NCBI GenBank assembly: GCA_032622095.1
Contig: CP136064.1
Span: forward strand, 175,910,247 to 175,974,246
Origin: Siphonodentalium dalli
Lineage: Eukaryota; Mollusca; Scaphopoda; Gadilida; Siphonodentaliidae
DNA length: 64,000 nucleotides
Direction: 5' to 3'
Shown: positions 51,163-61,520 of the stretch, piece after piece
Layout: every line of letters starts with the position of its first letter
How positions within the stretch are numbered: position 1 is the stretch's first letter
Position numbers and translations under genes: made by a program
Notes under the pieces: generated by a model
What the model was told of the DNA's origin: nothing
The model's database searches: none
What the model saw: only the letters and a program-made list of their open reading frames with translations

Positions 51163-51351
51163 CAGTAATGCCCTAAATAATCGACTCCTTACCTCAGCAG
51201 AATTGTGGGTAACTTTTCAGGATTTAGTCTGAAATATGGCTTGTTGCCATTCATCGGAAAGCTCCGATGAAAGCCATATTTCCGACTAAATCCTGAAAAG
51301 TTACCCATAATTCTGCTGTGGTTAAGGAGTCGATTATTTAGAGCATTACTG
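51163..51351. mobile_element. Palindromic TA-MITE (189 bp)
   Basis: CAGTAATGCCCTAAATAATC and its complement bracket near-perfect inverted arms meeting around CGGAAAGCTCCGATG. TA flanks lie at 51161-51162 and 51352-51353. The whole element can fold into a single hairpin. Confidence 0.92.
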
Positions 51352-51561
51352 TACTTTCTTTACTGAATACTGACTGATATGTAATTCCCTTGGGAAATAT
51401 TCAGATAATAAGTGCAGCAAATGTTTGTTGAACATATTTGAACATTTCCCAACAATAAATAGGAATCCTTCTGCACTTGCAATATATCTGTCGTCTGCTC
51501 ATATGTATCTTATGAACATCCCCCAGATAAATTACAGACCATTCCAACGTATACTTTTATG

Positions 51562-51666
51562 TGAAAAGTTGATATTATTCATTGCTCATAAGTATTAAAG
51601 ACTCCAGCACCTACAAGGTAAATGCCTTACATTAGTATAAAGTGGTAAACATATATGAACATAACA
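51562..51666 (-). repeat. Copia 3' LTR
   Basis: A 105-bp direct repeat of 56685-56789 with two differences (CCTACAAGG against CCTGCACGG). On the plus strand it reads TGAAAAGTTG...ATAACA. This is unusually short for an LTR. Confidence 0.93.
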
Positions 51667-51950
51667 GACTCCTGTGTGTTCTTTAAAGTAAAGAAGTGCT
51701 AAGGAAAAAAGAAAATGTTAGTTAGTGTGCATGTAACGTAAAGTATAGAAGTGCTAAAAAGAAAGAAAATGTTAGTTAGAGTAAGTGAGCACTGATGAAT
51801 GATCTGCTCGCCCAGAAATTAAACTTAAACATTTTGAGCACATAGCAGTCACTTCATGAACATAAGTCACTTCCGGAATATATTGGTCCATAAAGTCATT
51901 GAAACACTTAGCAGTCACTTCCTAAACAAACTGTCCAGTCATCTCCTTAA

Positions 51951-52278
51951 CCTCTTCGCTGCTATGACGTCCGTAACTATTACGGACATAAAAGTGCACA
52001 CCGTGTGCTATATGGTCCGTAGGTACTACGGACCTACTTCAGCACACTAGAAGTAGGCCATTATACATAACTGGAACTCAGAGATTAGTGCATCGGAATA
52101 ACTGTATCTCTACGTTTCAAAAAGTGTATGATGTCCCACGATTGTGAACGATAATAGCTTTCAGCTCAGTCAGTTGTGTGGTTCTTGTGACATTCCCGCT
52201 ATATTTTCCCATCGGAAAATGCCAATAACGTCAACAGCCCAGCACACGACGTCATAACGTCATTTAGCAGCGAAGAGG
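51951..52278. mobile_element. TTAA-flanked MITE, CCTCTTCGCTGCTA family (328 bp)
   Basis: The termini CCTCTTCGCTGCTA and TAGCAGCGAAGAGG are perfect complements, with TTAA at 51947-51950 and 52279-52282. An inner palindrome contains GGTCCGTAGGTACTACGGACC-like arms. It is inserted exactly at the copia stop codon, which is formed from the duplicated TTAA. Confidence 0.94.
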
Positions 52279-53376
52279 TTAACTAGTAACATCCAAATCA
52301 GGTTGAATCATTCCAGAGCTCAGGACATCTACTAGACTATGGAAATTGGCACCTGCCTTGGTCATACAGTCCGATATCTGTCTACTTGCAGCAATCCATT
52401 TCACTTCCACTTCGCCTTTTTCAACACTTTCCTTGATGCTGGCCAACTCAACTCTCAACCGTTTTTCAGATACTAGTTTAGTAGAGTGAATGTTCTCATA
52501 CAGTGATTTGTTGTCTGTCATACAGACAATTGGAATGTTCTGTTTTTCAGGAACAATTTCCTTAAGAATGTTCTGTACATATATACATAAATCTATCCCA
52601 TCAACTAGAGCTAGTGCTTCTGCGGCCAAAGTGCTTTTAACCACTCTCCTTATTTTCTTTGAGAACCATGCAATAGGGCAGCACAGAATTGAACCTCCAG
52701 CGCTAGAAACTCTGTCTGATAAATTGGCATATGATGCGTCAGAATACACCACAATCTCAATGTTGTCAAGACTGCCCAAACTTGGAAACATCATTTTATA
52801 CTGATTATTCTTGGCTTTTCGGATCACTTTGTTAATCTTTTTGCCTAGTTTACAAGGATTCTCTTCACTTGTGGTGCTAAGATCTAGTATGTCAAAGCTG
52901 AGATCTGGCCTGGTTTGTGTGGCGATCCAATGTAACTGTCCAATGATTACACTGAGAAGTCGGTCTTGTCTGGAAACAGAACTAACTTGCTGTAATTCCT
53001 CAATATAATTGTTCTGATGAAGTTGAATGATGTCATTATTTTGTGTGATATCCAGTCCAATATACTTAAATATCTTGTCCTGTTTTTTTCCACACTGAAA
53101 CCTAGACATAACATTGTCTACCACATTCTTCTTAAAATCTCCTGTACCTGCCCACAGGAAATCGTCCACGTGCATAAAAAATAAACCACTTAAATTTTCT
53201 CCATCTTTAAAGTAGAACAGTGAAGGGTCCATTCTTGATTGAACACATCCCAGTTTGATCAGTTCTCCTCTCACACTCACAAACCAGTGTCTCGAAGCAT
53301 CGACCAATCCATATACACACTTTTTTAATTTCCACACCTGCTGTCTATCGTGGAGAGCTTCTTCTGGTGGTCGCAC
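52279..53376 (-). pseudogene. Copia reverse transcriptase C-part and RNase H
   Basis: The 365-codon frame is the catalytic RT palm plus RNase H. The RT active-site motif HVDD is at residues 69-72 (usual copia form YVDD). The fingers/palm motif KLKKCVYGLVDASRHW is near residues 17-31. The RNase H domain shows D213 (YSDASYA), E253 (LAAEAL), D288 (TDNKSL) and D336 (ISDCMTK), a complete acidic set. Coding homology continues upstream of this start codon to about 53405, where a one-base insertion breaks it from the preceding RT frame. It ends at a TAA supplied by the TTAA target of the neighbouring MITE. Domain residues look intact, so decay is by frameshift rather than by active-site loss. Confidence 0.93.
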
Positions 53377-53386
53377 AAATATGTCT

Positions 53387-53809
53387 CTATCTATGTTTCT
53401 CCCCTGCAGAAAATGCAGATTTTACATCAATGGAATGAATCATATATTTTAATGTTGAAGAAAGCACAAGAAACAGTCGAAGACATTCTTTGTGAACTGT
53501 AGGAGAGTCAGTTTTTGTATCAATCACTTCTTGAAATCCTCTTATCACTAGTCTTGCTTTCACAGCTGTTTCACCATTCACCTCTTTTTCCGTTATAACC
53601 CATCTGGTAGTCACACATTCTTGGTTAGTATACGTCATTTCTTCGTATACTTGAAATTCTTTCCAGTTATCAAGTTCTTTCTGTTTTGCCAATCTGACAA
53701 TTTCTTGTTTGTGCTCTTTCGAGGGAACCGTCACAATATTACTTTCCTCTTCATCATCTGATACTAACTCCCATTCTTCCACATCATTACTGAAACTCAA
53801 TCCGATCAT
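53387..53809 (-). pseudogene. Copia reverse transcriptase N-part
   Basis: The 140-codon frame has the start of the copia RT domain (NWKEFQVYEEM, then TTRWVITEKEV, KARLVIRGFQE, and SIDVKSAF, the catalytic-aspartate strand). An acidic linker (SDDEEES) precedes it, as usual between integrase and RT. Its first ATG overlaps the TGA of the integrase frame in an ATGA arrangement at 53806-53809. It ends prematurely after SAF, where a single inserted base near 53408 shifts the frame. Confidence 0.9.
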
Positions 53810-56256
53810 TTCTGCATTTCTTCTTTCAAATTCATATATGCCCAGTTCTTTCCAGTAGCTTTGCCACCTCTGCTAATCACTTTAGCTTTCCTCCATCGGT
53901 CACTTCCTTTCATCTTAAATTTAATTTCTGTATTCAGTTGCGGTAGCTGTTTAGATGTAACTTGCTCTGATGATACACTAGTTTTACTAACTGTCTGATC
54001 ATTACTTGCTGACATTTGCTGGTTATCACTTACATCATTATTGGGCATACCAGCATCATCTTCTTGCTTAACATCATCTGAAGGTAACTTGATACTTTCT
54101 TTATCTGTTTTTTCATCTTCTGTGTTGCCAACCTCTGAAACTGTTCTGAATTCATCGCCACATCTGGTTAGCCGGCAGGGATGGACACGAACATACACAC
54201 TTCCATGTCTCACAAATACAACTTTTGCATCTTGTCCAATTACCACTGCTGGACCTTTCCACTTATTGTCATTGTCTCTTTTATAATACACTCTGTCTCC
54301 ATTTACAAAAAATTCTTGGGATGCTCTGATTTGATGTCTCAAGGCTTTTCTGATTCTTTCAGATGACTCTGTTTGTATAAAAGAGCGTCTACTAGAATGA
54401 AGGGCATTCAGATGTCTTGCAAATGTTTCAGAGATGATAGTGTTCTCTAATGCTGGCGGTTTGTCGGTTAACACAGAAGGTAGATTGGGATTCTTGCCAA
54501 AAACCAACTGGTATGGACTCCATCCATAAACCATGCTTAACGAGTTCTTGGCATTGATGGCCCACACCAAAGCAACTTCAAGATTCAACTTAGGATGATC
54601 TTCAAGAATTTTTGCCACACAATCATCCACTACCGCATGATTTCTTTCGCATAAACCATTTTGCCAAGGACTGTATCCGGCTGTGTTAAGCATCTCAATG
54701 TTCAAGTTCTGACACATGTCACTAAAAACTTCATTTGCAAATTCCCCGCCATTGTCAGCAAGAAATTTCTTGGGTGCACCCATTCCACTCCCAATCCAAA
54801 GAGTCATGACCTTCTCTACTATCACTTCAGGTGTCTTCCTCTTTATCACAGCCACTAGACTGAAGCGCGTAGCCATGTCAATCATATGTAGAAAATACAG
54901 TCCTGGTGACCACACCTTTAAATCAAGTGCTACTGCTTCATTAAATTCTGTTGCCATAGGTAAGGAAACTGCTGGTCGTGCTGGAGTCTTTTTGTACATC
55001 TTACAGGTTTCACAAGAATCAGTCACTTTATCCACACACTTCAAATGACCATCAGCATATCCACCAGCATCTTTCAGCAATGATTTCAGTCTTTTAGCTG
55101 ATGGATGAGCAAATTGCTTGTGCAACTTCAGAATCACCTTTTCCTTGTCTTGTTCAGACACTGAAGCAACAAGTGCTTCCGCAGTCTCATTAACATTAAC
55201 TGATACATGACCAATCGGAACACAATAATGTCCTGATGTTGTACATTGTAACTGAACCTGCCTTCCAAATATGAGTGCACTATCATTTTCCAAGTCCAGT
55301 ACCATCCTTGCTTTTTTCATGGCATCCTTACTGAGGAGCAAGGGAATGTCACTTTTCACAACATCGGTCTCTATTTCACATTCCATTCCTGCAAGCAAAC
55401 ATGGAATTGTAACTCTCCCTTCCGATTTCAGAACAGTTCCACCTCCAAATTTGAAAATCTTGTCACTTGAAGAGTATTTCACTTTCTCTCGCTCAGCAAC
55501 AGTCAGAGAATCAACATAGCAGTTTATCCAAGCTCTACCGGTAACTGTTGCACTACAGGCACTGTCTAAAATAGCTGCATTCCGAGCTTCTGTAGCAAGC
55601 ATAACAGACTCAATCCCTCTGCTTCCTGTGAACAGAACAGCATTTTGAACAGGCTTAGCCATATTCTCATATGAATGAGGACAGTTTTTTACAAGGTGTC
55701 GAATAGAGTCACAACTGAGGCACCTCAGTGGCAAGCCATCAGGCCCACTAGGATTGATGGATTTGGTGGACTTTGGAGTAACATCAGTCCTGTTATGAGA
55801 ATATTGCCCATGCTGATCGACCGAATTATTGTTCCAACGCCCTCTGTTTGTCCTCTGCCTTTGTCCTCTGAAGTAACCACGTCCACTCACTCTCCCCGCA
55901 TAATTTACTTCTTCAGCCACCATGCAGGATGGTTCCACTTTAATGTTCAAACCAAGATCACATTTACTAGCTGAGGCTGCGTGTTGACCGAAAAACTTTT
56001 TTAGAGAATCACGCATTTGCTTGAACAAAGTTTCAACTTTGGCATAGTCCACACCAGTTAATGCTAACTGCCTATCTTTCATCTCCAGATTAGATGCTTC
56101 CAAGAGCTTGAATGCCAACACAGACTGAGGGAGCTCCATTTTATGTTTCTTTGTCTGGTTATAAAGTTTTTCAAATTCTGTGACAAAGTTATCCATAGAC
56201 TCTGATGTACGTTTATATCTGTCAAATGAAGTGTAGATCTCGTATGCTTCACTCAA
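53806..56256 (-). pseudogene. Copia Gag C-part, protease and integrase
   Basis: The 816-codon frame holds, in order: Gag helical region (residues 1-95), a CX2CX4HX4C nucleocapsid knuckle (C179, C182, H187, C192), aspartic protease (D231 in ILDSACSATVTG), an integrase HHCC zinc site (H379, H384, C415, C418), and the integrase core with D445, D501 (LADNGGEFA) and E537 (QNGLCERNH). The protease motif has Ala where DSG or DTG is more usual. In-frame Gag homology extends upstream of this ATG to about 56335, where it is separated from the N-terminal piece by a frameshift. The end overlaps the RT frame by ATGA. The family role is virus-like particle formation, processing and cDNA insertion. Confidence 0.94.
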
Positions 56257-56333
56257 ATCATCTTTTTTGAAAATCGAGTCCAGGAACTTAATTAGCTTGT
56301 CCAGACCATCATCAGTATTCAGTTCCGCTACAC

Positions 56334-56549
56334 TTAAGTCACTGAAAACTTATCACGCACACCACTGCTGTCATCTTCAGGAAACGATAATGCGACCGCT
56401 AGACCTTGTTTCTTTTTGTCCACATCAGTAATTGTTTTCCACGCCTTAAGTTCTTCCACCCATCGGTTGTATGGCTTCTTGTCTGAGAAAATGGGAGGGA
56501 CTTTATAATTAACCGAAGACGCCATGAGTCCAAACTGACCGCTATACAC
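56334..56549 (-). pseudogene. Copia Gag N-terminal piece
   Basis: The 71-codon frame has the copia Gag N-terminal style (KVPPIFSDKKPYNRWVEEL, then KKKQGLAVALSF). It ends early after DKFSVT. The following Gag sequence is in another frame, implying a single-base deletion near 56337. A second in-frame ATG (MASSVNYK) is a plausible real start. Confidence 0.88.
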
Positions 56550-56666
56550 TGCTCTATGTCCGTAATCACGCTACGCTGTCACTAAACTGTAATGTCGCTA
56601 ATATTAAGACACTGCATCCATATACGCTATGATTTCATCACATCAGGTAGAATCCTCTGCATGTGG

Positions 56667-56684
56667 TCCTCGCTCCTGCTTCCA
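56667..56684 (-). promoter_or_regulatory. Putative copia primer-binding site
   Basis: Immediately inside the 5' LTR, the minus strand reads TGGAAGCAGGAGCGAGGA. Beginning with TGG, it is in the position expected to pair with the 3' CCA end of a tRNA primer. The specific tRNA was not identified. Confidence 0.5.
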
Positions 56685-56789
56685 TGAAAAGTTGATATTA
56701 TTCATTGCTCATAAGTATTAAAGACTCCAGCACCTGCACGGTAAATGCCTTACATTAGTATAAAGTGGTAAACATATATGAACATAACA
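56685..56789 (-). repeat. Copia 5' LTR
   Basis: Partner of 51562-51666. TTATG follows at 56790-56794. Confidence 0.93.
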
Positions 56790-56940
56790 TTATGACTGAA
56801 TGGGAGAATCAGTTTAGTAAAAAAAATGGTTAACTTAACTTAATGGTCAATAATCTTTTGTTCGGGAGAGCAATCAAGTATGAGAAATAATGCATAAATG
56901 TATTTCTTGGAAAAATTTGAGATCCCATGATCCTGAACTA

Positions 56941-57151
56941 CAGTAGTGCCCTAAATAATCAACTCCTTCACCACAGCAGAATTATGGGTAACTTTTCAGG
57001 ATTTAGTCAGAAATATGGCTTGTTGCCATCCATCGGAAAGCTCAGTGAGAGCTTTACGATGAATGGCAACAAACCACAGTTCTGACTAAATCCTGAAAAG
57101 TTGCCCATAATTCTGCTGTGGTTAAGGAGTCGATTATGTAGGGCATTGCTG
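56941..57151. mobile_element. Palindromic TA-MITE (211 bp)
   Basis: CAGTAGTGCCCTAAATAATC and the complementary end GGGCATTGCTG are flanked by TA. The arms meet at GAAAGCTCAGTGAGAGCTTT. Confidence 0.92.
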
Positions 57152-57702
57152 TAAATAAAGAAATAAAAATGATACGGATCAAATCAGATGTTAGTTGAGG
57201 ATCTGATCTGATTGGTTCTTAGAGGAGATGGCTCTATATAAGCATCTGATGCTTGTGTCAAATCCTCTTCCTCCATTCTATTCTTTACATACATGTGTCA
57301 TATTTCATAATTATATGTTTTTGGGAAGAAATAAATATTGTTCAAACCATTGGTTCTTAGAGGTAACAGGGTGTTAACCTGTTCTAATTAATATTTACAT
57401 AGCCGGTGTGTTTGTTACACTAAATCCTGTGTGGTGATTGGTCAACTGCCAATTGGGTCATGCATTTCATATCCCAATAAAGTGCACCATAACAGTACAC
57501 AAACCGATGTCACATCTTGTTGACCTATATGACTGAACACACTACATAGAATAACTGGGTCTGTTCACAGCCACAAGACTAATCAGTCGATAATTCATAG
57601 GTAGAATAAGAATAAACTGCAGACAGATTTCAGCAAAACAATTCAGCTGAGTTTATAGAAATTGGTAATGAAAAAGCTGTATAAATATAAGAATTGAATA
57701 TA
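57152..57702. other. Unassigned DNA
   Basis: No repeat or gene recognised. Confidence 0.35.
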
Positions 57703-57914
57703 CAGTAATGCCCTAAATAATCGACTCCTTAACCACAGCAGAATTATGAGTAATTTTTCAGAATTTAGTCGGAAATATGGCTTGTTGCAATTCATCGGAA
57801 AGCTCTGTGAGAGCTTTCCGATGAATGGCAATAAGCCATGTTTCTGACTAAATTTTTAAAAGTTACCCATAATTCTGCTGTAGTTAAAGGAGTCAATTAT
57901 CTAGGACATTACTG
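57703..57914. mobile_element. Palindromic TA-MITE (212 bp)
   Basis: Same family. CAGTAATGCCCTAAATAATC on the left and GGACATTACTG on the right, TA at 57701-57702 and 57915-57916. It lies immediately against the left end of the TIR segment 57917-61449. Confidence 0.92.
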
Positions 57915-58624
57915 TAGTTTGAGTGTGTTTTATTGAGGGGTATATCACTGAGGTCGTTTGAGCACATATGGTGTGAACCCCGAAACGCTAGGGTGACCGA
58001 AGCAACCGAGAGCAAGAAGGGGGCACAACTTTCAGAAAAGGGCACTTTTTTCAATCAGATGTATTGGCCCAATTTTGATAATCATAACACATTTTAAAGC
58101 ACTTTCCAGGTCCAAGCTCATAATCAAGCTGCAAAACAGTTCAGTCCCCTCGATGTGCGATATCTGAACGCTGCCGGGATGTGTATTTTTTTAATTAAAT
58201 CTAATATTTTTTACTGAAATGTTTTGTCAGTTACAATACATTCTGGCTTGATCTAGACAATTTTCAAATTAATATGGAGAGTTTAGTTTCTCAGAATAAA
58301 GCAGAATGAATTGTAACCTACAAAAGACTCAAATAAATAAATGCGGCATTTCTTCACATTACATGTAGGTGCGGGCAGCGGTAAGTCCTGCATAGGGGAC
58401 TGAACTCTGCATGAAGCTTGGCTCATAATAAGCTGCTAGAATGGGTATATTTGTCTATTAGGACAATGGCGGATAGGAGTAGGTTATCTTCCGCATAGAG
58501 GGCGCTACGCGCAAAGTCGGTCCTGCAATGTAAACAATTAATTCCATCGCTCTATAGAATCAGCGTGGAATGATTGGAATCGGATGTTCTTCTGCGTGTT
58601 CTTTCTCTCAAATTCGTTTTTAAA

Positions 58625-58832
58625 ATGCCTTCTAACTGTTGTTCTGTGCCACATTGTGGAGGACGGGGTGGACATACATTTCCGAAAAATGACAACACGA
58701 GATCGGCTTGGATTCATGCTATTAGAAGATCTAATAATGACGATAAATTCACGAAATTTCAGCCGGTGAAATCAAGCGTTGTCTGTAAGAGACATTTCCT
58801 AGAATCGGACTACAAACAGATCACCAGATACG
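58625..58832 (+). CDS. THAP zinc-finger protein, exon 1
   Basis: This exon encodes an N-terminal THAP domain, a C2CH zinc-binding DNA-binding module. The visible ligands are C5/C6 and C11, then C54 and H57 (VVCKRHF). The conserved HTFP (residues 17-20) and W29 are also present. The start at 58625 (MPSNCC) is chosen because THAP domains begin within a few residues of the initiator; an in-frame ATG at 58574 would add 17 unlike residues. The exon ends at a strong donor (ACG|GTAAGT). THAP domains occur in host chromatin or transcription factors and in P-element, Kolobok and ISL2EU-type transposases. Location between terminal inverted repeats makes a transposon origin possible. Confidence 0.88.
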
Positions 58833-59708
58833 GTAAGTTTATATAATATTGACATATATATATGTATACATTTTATATAGAGGATACCTACGTTTTTGTT
58901 AGAATATACCAGAGATATAGCTCATGCATGGATATGTGGCTCACGTGACTGGACATAAATACCAGCCGAATCTGGCCGATTTTGCTATATTTTCAGAAAA
59001 TTCCACATTTCTGTTCAGCCACGAATGATATGTTTCTTCTGTTCCAATAAATTTAAAATAATTATTTGATTATGTGCCGTACTAAGTTGCGATAATGATG
59101 TGGCATAATTCGCTATTGGTTTATTTAATATGTTGTAAGTTGAGTGAAATGACCCCCGTCCATTGACTTTGCCATGTGCATGTTGCGGGTGTGTTGTTTT
59201 GAGAAATCATATGTACACGAAGTGATGATATATGCACAGCATCGTCCGATTTTTATGACATAAACTGTATCGTGTTACAGTTATACATGCATGCTGCTAT
59301 CTCTTAAGTCTCCAAAATAAATAGAGGCTGCACGAGGGTGCAATAAAATTATGTAATGACAGGGACGTCCTGGTGCAGATGTGATTCCTGTCAATGCTCG
59401 AGTTATAAAAAAAAAAAATATGTCGGTGAGACAGAATGCCTCCTTCTTTACCAGTCATTGGTCAGCTGTCCCGCGATTATTTGATACAAAATACCATTGT
59501 CATCATGAATTATAAACTGAGTTAAGTGATCTATAGTTTCTGTGAGGTGTTTTATTTTTTATTGACCTCATTAAATAAAAAATGCAGCCCTGTTGATTAA
59601 ATATTATAGATATACATATCAACATTCGTGAAACTGTGAACTTGTTGACATATGTGATTATAGTTAGAATCAGGCATTGTTTTATCTAGAACACTATTTA
59701 TCCTTCAG

Positions 59709-60328
59709 GGACAAAGCCAGCAGGTGATTATTTAAAGAAAACGGCGGTAACGAGTCGATTTCCTTGGATGGATCCACCAACCGCGGCACAACTTCAAAGA
59801 GATAGCCGACTCAAAAAAAGAAAAGCCGCTTTGGAAAGATGCGACGACAGGCTAAAGATGTTAAAACTGGAAATCGAACAAGTTTCTATGTTGGATACAT
59901 GCAGCATGGAATTTGATGTCGTTGAAGAGGTTGTCACGACGGACAGTGCGGAAGCGGACCAATACGTAGACCTGTCATCGGAAGACATTGTTACAACAGA
60001 ACATGCTGAGAGAGATGTCGAGTTTATATGTGACAGACTTCGCCATTTCCGCGTGACACGAACTTCGAATGAAATACAGCTCACTCTTGTCGTCGAACAT
60101 TGTCCTGATATATTTCAAGTATCTTTCTTCATACATAGTGGCAGCCTCGTCATCCATAGACTTGTCGAAGTCACTCAAGTAGGTTGTCACATACTCTCGC
60201 AAAACGATGGGCAGTTTGGATGCGCTATTGAGATCCCTATACAACTTATCGTCTGGAAGTTCCATAATATACTCGGGCTCAAGCTCTTTGTTGTTTTTGT
60301 AAAATTCCAATCTGGAATACCAAATTAA
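59709..60328 (+). CDS. THAP zinc-finger protein, exon 2 (3' end uncertain)
   Basis: The acceptor TCCTTCAG precedes GGACAAAG, and splicing from 58832 keeps the frame exactly (RYG then TKPAGDYLKKTAVTSRFPW). The AVTSRFPW block occupies the place of the AVPTIF motif that closes THAP domains. A basic then helical stretch follows (RLKKRKAALERCDDRLKMLK), probably a short coiled coil, then an acidic region rich in D/E. The frame stays open to 60328 without a convincing donor or stop, and from about 59975 it overlaps a minus-strand frame that also looks coding. The true end probably lies before or within that overlap. There is no recognisable transposase domain. Confidence 0.7.
59975..60320 (-). CDS. 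Unknown minus-strand exon opposite the THAP gene
   Basis: A minus-strand frame runs from an acceptor-like TATTCCAG at about 60312 to a stop at 59975. It encodes an acidic, helix-rich sequence (for example YKNNKELEPEYIMELPDDK and SDFDKSMDDEAATMYEERYL) that reads more like real protein than the opposite strand. A strong donor-like GTGAGC occurs at 60084, which would end the exon before the overlap with the better THAP sequence. No family is recognised. The only start-like codon in frame is TTG, so it must be an internal exon if real. The simple joint to the candidate first exon at 60958-61000 is out of phase. Confidence 0.4.
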
Positions 60329-60957
60329 TTTGTTTCAAATTCTAATTAGACCCTAATTAGTGATATTTGTCATCAATATATATAAACCGCTAATGGCCAG
60401 TGTCATTGTGAACAAGCGACATGTGGGGATTTATTACTTGAGCATCCCTTTGGGCGTTATGTAAACATAGTATACAGACGGATGTGTCATTCTCAATGTC
60501 GGAAGACATGTTGACAGTTAATCTAATTACAAATCACACTGGTGGTCACAAGCAAGGGGACAATGCTACATTGTACGAGGAATCCTAAATACCCTATAAA
60601 ATTACGTCATCACACTACCATGCGCTCGGCTAGCACGTGCCGCCCACGCGTGTACCTATATATAGTTTGCCGTTGTGCATACATCTGATGGGAATCTTTT
60701 AATGTAAAAATAAATTTATTTGATGCATAAGTTTCTTTTATGTTATATGTTATTTTGTTCTGTTTGGGTGTAAATAAATGTATTAAACCACGATATACGC
60801 CTATGACTTTGCGTGCTATATACAATCGGTGGAATCTTTCCTCTGATGTACAGATAATATAAGAATAAAATGGCACAATAATACAATGAGCAACAAGTAT
60901 GAGAGGTGATATCGGTGAGAGATGCATGTTTATAATTCGATAATATTTCAAACATAC

Positions 60958-61000
60958 CTCTGTTGTAATATATGTTTTCGGCCCGACAATTTAGCGCCAT
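60958..61000 (-). CDS. Candidate first exon of the minus-strand gene
   Basis: ATG at 61000 begins MALNCRAENIYYNR, which runs into a consensus donor (AGAG|GTATGT) at 60957. It lies near the right inverted repeat and mirrors the placement of the THAP start near the left one. The connection to 59975-60320 would require an additional exon because of phase. Very short, so uncertain. Confidence 0.25.
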
Positions 61001-61520
61001 GCTTTCTCAATTCATCTTTCAGTTGTAACAAGTTCATTTCATATCATTTACGATCCATAACTACGATATATACATGTAAGAACATACGAGCTATCTAATT
61101 TCTGATCGAAAATATACTGTTCTTCGTTAATTACCACTGCTGTTCTTATAGCCACTTATCGCTTGGAGTTAATCAGTTATCGATTGGACCGACTTTGCCT
61201 CCAAGCGGCGACAGCCGCAGACAACCGACTCCTACACATGTATCTCTCATAGCAATGCTGTTTTAGCTGATATCTGAGGTATTTCTTGCCATGCTATGAA
61301 GTTTGAAAGGGCACTTTATGTCCCCATTTAAGGAGGGCATAGGGGGCATGTCCACCATCTGCCCACTGCTCTGGCGCCCCTGCCAAAACGGTTCACACAA
61401 TGTGCCAAACTGCCACAGCGCTATACCCTTCAATCAAACACACTCAAACTACATCAAGTTCTTTAATAAATACGTTCAAGTTTGTTAAAATGCAAATGGT
61501 GAGATGAGCTGAACTCAAGT

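Larger units (their letters stand above)
51562..56789 (-). mobile_element. Ty1/copia LTR retrotransposon, degraded (5228 bp)
   Basis: The two 105-bp LTRs begin TG and end CA on the plus strand and are flanked by TTATG (51557-51561 and 56790-56794), a perfect 5-bp target duplication. In element orientation (minus strand), the order is gag, protease, integrase, reverse transcriptase, RNase H, which defines Ty1/copia. The LTRs differ at two positions, so the insertion is not brand new. The reading frame is interrupted in gag and in RT, and changes frame at the integrase/RT boundary. A TTAA-MITE lies at its 3' end. Confidence 0.96.
57917..61449. mobile_element. TIR-bounded segment carrying a THAP gene (3.5 kb)
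   Basis: The left end GTTTGAGTGTGTTTTATTGA is matched in reverse complement at the right end (TCAATCAAACACACTCAAAC). Similarity continues inward for about 60 bp (GTGTGAACC blocks) and patchily to ~125 bp. TA lies outside each end, although on the left it is shared with a MITE. A plus-strand THAP gene and minus-strand coding-like sequence lie inside. No DDE transposase was recognised, so the segment is either a non-autonomous or decayed THAP-type transposon or a captured host gene. Confidence 0.62.

Noticed and set aside
52490-55974. Plus-strand ORFs of 60-110 codons opposite the copia element
   Set aside because: They are antisense shadows of the long minus-strand gag-pol frames, which carry recognisable catalytic motifs.
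60610-60951. 113-codon minus-strand ORF as part of the gene opposite THAP
   Set aside because: It lies mostly in the presumed intron after the 60957 donor, has no recognisable domain and AT-biased composition. It was not strong enough to list.
57917-61449. Calling the THAP segment a P element outright
   Set aside because: No P-type catalytic region was found, and the flanks suggest TA rather than an 8-bp target duplication. Only the THAP domain and inverted ends are supported.
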